Notes under the pieces: generated by a model
Databases searched by the model: none
Told to the model about the DNA's origin: nothing
What the model saw: the letters and a program-made list of their open reading frames with translations, nothing else
Position numbers and translations under genes: made by a program
In this document: positions 59,281-64,000 of the stretch, one piece after another
Layout of the letters: each line of letters begins with the position of its first letter
Numbering within the stretch: the first letter of the stretch is position 1
Source: Dyella_D sp052115385
Lineage (GTDB): Bacteria; Pseudomonadota; Gammaproteobacteria; Xanthomonadales; Rhodanobacteraceae
Reading direction: 5' to 3'
DNA: 64,000 nucleotides
Assembly (NCBI RefSeq): GCF_052115385.1
Contig: NZ_JBFRGP010000004.1
Span: forward strand, 310,001-374,000

Positions 59281-61680
59281 ATGGGTCGTTTGGGTTGGCT
59301 GTTCGCTTGCGGCTGCATGGTGGCGTCGCCGTGGTCGCCCCATGCAGCCGCGGCGAACGATGACAGCGCTGTCCCGGCCAGGCTGAGCTTCGCCATCGCG
59401 GCCCAGCCGCTGGCGCCGGCGCTGATCGCCTATGGCGGGCAGGCGAACGTGCAGGTCCTGGTCTCCGGCGAGCTGGCGGCCTCGCTGCGCGCCTCGCCGG
59501 TGCAGGGCCAGTTCGCCCGCGAGGAGGCGCTCGACGCGCTGCTGCGCGGCACCTCGCTCACCTATCGCTTCATCGGCGCCACCACGGTGGTGATCAAGCC
59601 GGCGGCCCCGTTGCCGCCGGGACATGCCGAGCCGCCGCCGGTGCCCATCACCAATCTTGCGCCGGTGCATTCCGTGGGCCTGTTCGCCAACGGCTACCGG
59701 ACCGAATTCGCCAGCGGCTCGGCGCGCCTGGATGCCGATCCGGCCGACCTGCCGCAATCGGTGGGCGTGGTCACCCGGGACCTGATGGATGCGCGCCAGG
59801 ACCGCACCGTGCCCGATGCGCTGCGCACCGTGGCCGGCGTGCAATACCTGGACACCGATGTCGGCCTGCCGCAGTTCCGCATCCGCGGCTTCCGCGCCGG
59901 CAACGGCCTGACCGACGGCATGCCCAATGCCGTGGTCGGCGTCGGCGACATGCCGCCGCTGGTGGCGGTGGAGCGCATCGAGATCCCGCGTGGCCCGCAA
60001 TCGATCCTGGGCGATGTCTCGAGCAGCAATAATTTCGGCGGCCTGATCGGCCTGGTCTTGAAGAAGCCGCAGGCCACGCCGGTGCACCGGTTGACGTGGG
60101 CGCTGGGCAGCCATGGCGATACGCAGCTCGACGGCGATTTCGCCGGCAAGCTCGATGGCGACGGACACTGGCTGTACCGCGCGGTGTTCTCGGTCGACCG
60201 CACCGACCGCTCGCCGCAGGGCTACGCCGGCCGGCGCACCAACTACATCGCGCCCTCACTGGGCTGGAACGGCGGCGATACGCAGTGGATCGTCGGCCTG
60301 TCGCGCATGGTCAACCGCTTTCCGATGCCGGACCACGTGACCTGGGTGGACGACACGCCCTCGACGGCGACGCCGCGGAACCTGCTGCTGGGCAATCCGC
60401 AGGACCACTCGCAGTTCCGCACCACCCGCTACTACTACCTGTTCGAGCACGCCTTCGACGACACCTGGTCGTTGCGCAGCCGCGCGCAGTACGTACACGA
60501 ATCCAGCATGCAGCAGGCCTGGTGGGTGTTCTTCCCGACGGTCGAGCCGCCGGCCTACGCGGTGGCCGACAAGTACCGCTACACCGATGCGTACTACACG
60601 CTGCAGAACGAACTGGTGGCGGCGTTCTCGCTAGGTGTCACGCATCACACGGTGATGCTCGGCTTCGACTACTCGCGGGCGCGTGTGGGCCGCTACGAGG
60701 ACGTGCAGGCCTCGGTCGGCGACGGCAGCATCGACATCCTGGGCGGTGAACGGCTGCCGCCGGTGGCGTCGCTGACCTCGGACCAGGCGATGAGCCCGTT
60801 CGGCGCGAGCAAGTTCACCTTCTCCGGCGATCCATGGGTGACCGACAGCGGCCTGTTCCTGCAGGACCACATGCAGTTGGGCGAACACTGGAACGCGCTG
60901 GTGGCGATCCGCCGCTCCGCCTACGTGCTGTCGACCCAGCACCGCGACGGCTCGCCGTGGGTGCGGCGCAAGGCGCAATGGGTGCCCAATCTCGGCCTGG
61001 TCTACAAGCCGGTGCCCGGCGTGGCGCTGTACGCCAGCCTGTCGCACGGCTTCCAGCCCGACACCGTGCTGGGCCGCAACGGCAAGCCGCTGCTGCCGGT
61101 GCTGTCGCGCCAGCTCGAGGCCGGCGCCAAGTTCGACCTGGTCCAGGACAAGGCGCGCCTGACCGTGGCCTGGTACCGCATCGCGCTCGATCGCAGCACC
61201 GACCTGATCTCCTCGAAGCCGCCGTACTTCGGCTATCGCGGGCCCGGGCAGACCAACCAGGGGGTCGAGGCGGAGATCAACGGCCGGCTGGCGCCGGGCC
61301 TGGACGTCAGCGCGAGCTACACCTATGCGCGCGTGCACAAGCACGACGGCTCGCTGGCGCAGGGCGCGCCGCGGCATCGCGTCGATGCATGGGCGAGCTA
61401 CAGCTTCGATCCCGCCGCGCGCGCCGGCTGGGGCGTCGGCGCAGGGCTGCATGCGCGCAGCTGCGCCAATGGCCTGCTGAGCGATGGCCAGACCGTGTTC
61501 CGCAATCCCGGGCAGTACAGCCTGGACGCCAACATCTTCTATCGCGCGCCGCGCTGGAGCGTGACCCTGGGCGTGCGCAACCTGCTCGGGCGGCAGCTGC
61601 GCGCGGAGGATTTCGACGACAGCTTCGTGCCGCTGGTCGAGCGGCGCAGCGTGCTGCTGAGCGGCAGCTACGATTTCTGA
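59281..61680 (+). CDS. TonB-dependent siderophore-type receptor with STN domain
   Basis: 799 residues. Signal peptide ending at PHAAAAND, then the STN signalling domain (LSFAIAAQPLAPALIAYGGQANVQVLV...GTSLTYRFIGATTVVIK), the plug with RIEIPRGPQSILG and FRIRGFRAGN, and a 22-strand barrel ending in LSGSYDF with C-terminal Phe. It is the outer-membrane receptor that activates the FecIR pair; the ligand is probably a ferric siderophore but is not visible. Starts 119 bp after fecR; a separate FecI-dependent promoter is expected there. Confidence 0.92.
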   Translation: MGRLGWLFACGCMVASPWSPHAAAANDDSAVPARLSFAIAAQPLAPALIAYGGQANVQVLVSGELAASLRASPVQGQFAREEALDALLRGTSLTYRFIGATTVVIKPAAPLPPGHAEPPPVPITNLAPVHSVGLFANGYRTEFASGSARLDADPADLPQSVGVVTRDLMDARQDRTVPDALRTVAGVQYLDTDVGLPQFRIRGFRAGNGLTDGMPNAVVGVGDMPPLVAVERIEIPRGPQSILGDVSSSNNFGGLIGLVLKKPQATPVHRLTWALGSHGDTQLDGDFAGKLDGDGHWLYRAVFSVDRTDRSPQGYAGRRTNYIAPSLGWNGGDTQWIVGLSRMVNRFPMPDHVTWVDDTPSTATPRNLLLGNPQDHSQFRTTRYYYLFEHAFDDTWSLRSRAQYVHESSMQQAWWVFFPTVEPPAYAVADKYRYTDAYYTLQNELVAAFSLGVTHHTVMLGFDYSRARVGRYEDVQASVGDGSIDILGGERLPPVASLTSDQAMSPFGASKFTFSGDPWVTDSGLFLQDHMQLGEHWNALVAIRRSAYVLSTQHRDGSPWVRRKAQWVPNLGLVYKPVPGVALYASLSHGFQPDTVLGRNGKPLLPVLSRQLEAGAKFDLVQDKARLTVAWYRIALDRSTDLISSKPPYFGYRGPGQTNQGVEAEINGRLAPGLDVSASYTYARVHKHDGSLAQGAPRHRVDAWASYSFDPAARAGWGVGAGLHARSCANGLLSDGQTVFRNPGQYSLDANIFYRAPRWSVTLGVRNLLGRQLRAEDFDDSFVPLVERRSVLLSGSYDF

Positions 61681-61690
61681 TCGAGTCCGG

Positions 61691-61730
61691 CTCAAGTCCG
61701 TGCAAGCTCAAGTCCGTGCAAGGTCAAGTC
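61691..61730. repeat. Two tandem copies of a 16-bp repeat with a partial third
   Basis: CTCAAGTCCGTGCAAG at 61691-61706 and 61707-61722, then GTCAAGTC. It sits between the receptor gene and cinA. Confidence 0.92.
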
Positions 61731-61810
61731 TTGGCCCCCGCGTGCATAAGGGGTAGAACAGCCCGCTTCGCACCTTCGCCCCCGGTGCGCCCGTTTCCCG
61801 TGGAGCCTTC

Positions 61811-62338
61811 ATGTCCTTGCCCCCCTTGCCCCCCTTGCCGTCCGTGCCCACCGACGCCGATCTCGCCGCGCTTGCCGGCGAGGTGGCCGCGGCGGCGCTG
61901 GCTGCCAAACTCATGCTGGTCACGGCCGAGTCCTGCACCGGCGGCTGGATCGCCAAGGCGCTGACCGACCTGCCGGGCAGCTCGGCCTGGTTCGACGCCG
62001 GCGTGGTCACCTACAGCTACGAGGCGAAGGAAGCGCTGCTGGGGGTCAATCCGCGCACGCTGGAGCGCACCGGCGCGGTCAGTGAAGAGACCGTGCTGGA
62101 GATGGTCTCCGGCGCGCTGGCGCGCTTCGGCGCGGGCATGGCGGTGGCGGTCACCGGCATCGCCGGCCCCAGCGGCGGCACCCCGGACAAGCCGGTGGGC
62201 ACGGTGTGGATCGGCTGGAAGCGCCGCGGCGGCTACGCCCACGGGCGGCAGTTCCACTTCGACGGCGACCGCGAGGCGATCCGGCGCCAGACCGTGGCCG
62301 CCGCCCTCGTCGGCGTGCGCAAGGCGCTGACCGACTGA
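61811..62338 (+). CDS. pncC: CinA-like nicotinamide-nucleotide amidohydrolase (PncC type)
   Basis: 175 residues, only the C-terminal domain of full CinA. TAESCTGGWIAKALTDLPGSSAWFDAGVVTYSYEAKEALLGV has the catalytic Ser (SCTGG), and GIAGPSGGTPDKPVGTVWIGW the second motif. Deamidates NMN to NaMN, so with pncB it serves NAD recycling. The N-terminal LPPLPPLPSVP is coded by tandem TTGCCCCCC units and may be a poorly conserved extension. Placed before recA as in many gammaproteobacteria (ygaD-recA). Confidence 0.92.
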   Translation: MSLPPLPPLPSVPTDADLAALAGEVAAAALAAKLMLVTAESCTGGWIAKALTDLPGSSAWFDAGVVTYSYEAKEALLGVNPRTLERTGAVSEETVLEMVSGALARFGAGMAVAVTGIAGPSGGTPDKPVGTVWIGWKRRGGYAHGRQFHFDGDREAIRRQTVAAALVGVRKALTD

Positions 62339-62474
62339 TCGGCTTTCGCCTACACAGGCAGGCTTGACCGGTATGGGATACTGCCGGTCTGCGTGATCGC
62401 AGCCCATGAGACACGGCGGGCGCATCATGCTCGTCACTTAACCGCCACTCCTCACGCATTCGGGATACAAGACG

Positions 62475-63509
<1,035 letters not shown>

Positions 63510-63645
63510 GCCTGATGGCTTGAGCTTGATGGTCCGTGCGGCCGGGCGTTTCAGCCCGGTCGCTGCCTGGGCGAAGGCCGGCAGATGAAGTCCCACGGGC
63601 TTTCAGCTGGGCGATCCGCACGGCCAGGACCCAGGCTCCGTCAAC

Positions 63646-64000
63646 ATGCGCCGTAAAGACGACAACGACGACAAGCCCCGGCCCAGCGCCTACAACAAGG
63701 CGCTGGGCCTGCTCGCGCGCCGCGAGCATTCCCGCCGCGAGCTGGGCCAGAAGCTGCGCCGGGGCGGCTACGAGGGCGAAGAGGCCGGGGCGGCGCTAGA
63801 CCGGCTCGGCGAGCAGCACTACCAGGACGACGACCGCTTCGGCGAGCTGCTGGTGCGCAGCCGCTCCGCCCAGGGCTACGGCCCCGCGCGCCTGCGTGCC
63901 GAACTGAAGAGCCACGGTTTCTCCGATGCGCGCATCCGCGCACTGCTGGATGCCGCGGAGGTGGACTGGGCCGCGTCCGCCGCCGCCCAGCTGCGCCGCC
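63646..64000 (+). CDS. recX: Regulatory protein RecX (3' end outside window)
   Basis: 118 residues visible, frame open to the last base. ALGLLARREHSRRELGQKLRRGGYEGEEAGAALDRLGEQHYQDDDRFGELLVRSRSAQGYGPARLRAELKSHGF is the RecX helical-repeat family. It blocks RecA filament extension. The gene begins 136 bp after recA; the first ATG gives MRRKDDNDDKP, and an upstream start is not excluded. Confidence 0.92.
   Translation, partial: MRRKDDNDDKPRPSAYNKALGLLARREHSRRELGQKLRRGGYEGEEAGAALDRLGEQHYQDDDRFGELLVRSRSAQGYGPARLRAELKSHGFSDARIRALLDAAEVDWAASAAAQLRR

Noticed and set aside
62340..62474. Possible LexA operator before recA (GGTATGGGATACTGCC)
   Set aside because: Symmetry is imperfect and it does not match the LexA patterns I know for gammaproteobacteria or Xanthomonas, so not listed.

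Overview
The window is high-GC, tightly packed chromosomal DNA from a gammaproteobacterium. The cinA-recA-recX order, the YajQ protein, YaiI/DUF188, catalase-peroxidase, a metN-metI-metQ operon and several families common in Xanthomonadales (predicted aminopeptidase DUF2265, pirin, Mpo1-like DUF962, STN-type TonB receptor with FecI/FecR) fit the Xanthomonadales, most likely a Rhodanobacteraceae member such as Dyella or Rhodanobacter. The genus is an inference from gene content. I saw no rRNA or tRNA gene, CRISPR array, insertion sequence or prophage; the window reads as core and soft-core genome.

Layout. 1-7000: the end of a ricin-lectin-like protein, thioredoxin 2 (trxC), a small HExxH membrane protein, a coupled exopolysaccharide-type pair (GT2 glycosyltransferase plus TPR/beta-barrel outer-membrane protein), and a coupled pair of an APC permease and a Rieske oxygenase. 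7000-15100: a NERD-domain UvrD-like helicase, a VOC protein, DAHP synthase (aroG) behind an aromatic-codon leader peptide and terminator, yajQ, and FAD and NAD(P) oxidoreductases. 15100-25400: DUF188, PhzF, rhomboid, a DUF2265 peptidase, a DAACS symporter, a cytochrome c, pncB behind a terminator-containing leader, and metNIQ. 25500-34500: glutathione peroxidase, PBP4-type dacB, a MATE pump, a SlyD-like isomerase, an FAD hydroxylase, phospholipase A, a P/Q-repeat protein and a YcaQ-like winged-helix protein. 34600-36100: three tandem cold-shock genes, each with its own promoter, long leader and terminator. 36200-49800: alpha/beta hydrolase, OYE-family enzyme, pirin, tcdA, phbB, gluQ, htpX, htpG, a flavin monooxygenase, hslR and a receiver protein. 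50000-56300: katG with a good OxyR-type site, a divergent TetR/GST pair, and mutS. 56600-64000: DUF535-fecI-fecR-TonB receptor cluster, cinA, recA and the start of recX.

How the genes work together. Stress and proteostasis are well represented (trxC, gpx, katG, GST, htpX, htpG, hslR, three csp, recA, mutS). Two genes for recycling pyridine nucleotides (pncB and the cinA/pncC amidohydrolase) and the metNIQ importer cover nutrient salvage. The FecI-FecR-receptor set is a cell-surface signalling module for an unknown siderophore or other ligand.

Most interesting non-coding signals: the aroG leader peptide with an F/Y/W run followed by a terminator; a perfect 10-bp terminator in front of pncB with no upstream gene to terminate; shared MetJ-box-like sites before a DAACS symporter and metQ; the triplicated csp leaders; and four copies of a paired palindromic repeat, two of which supply the stop codon of the adjacent gene.
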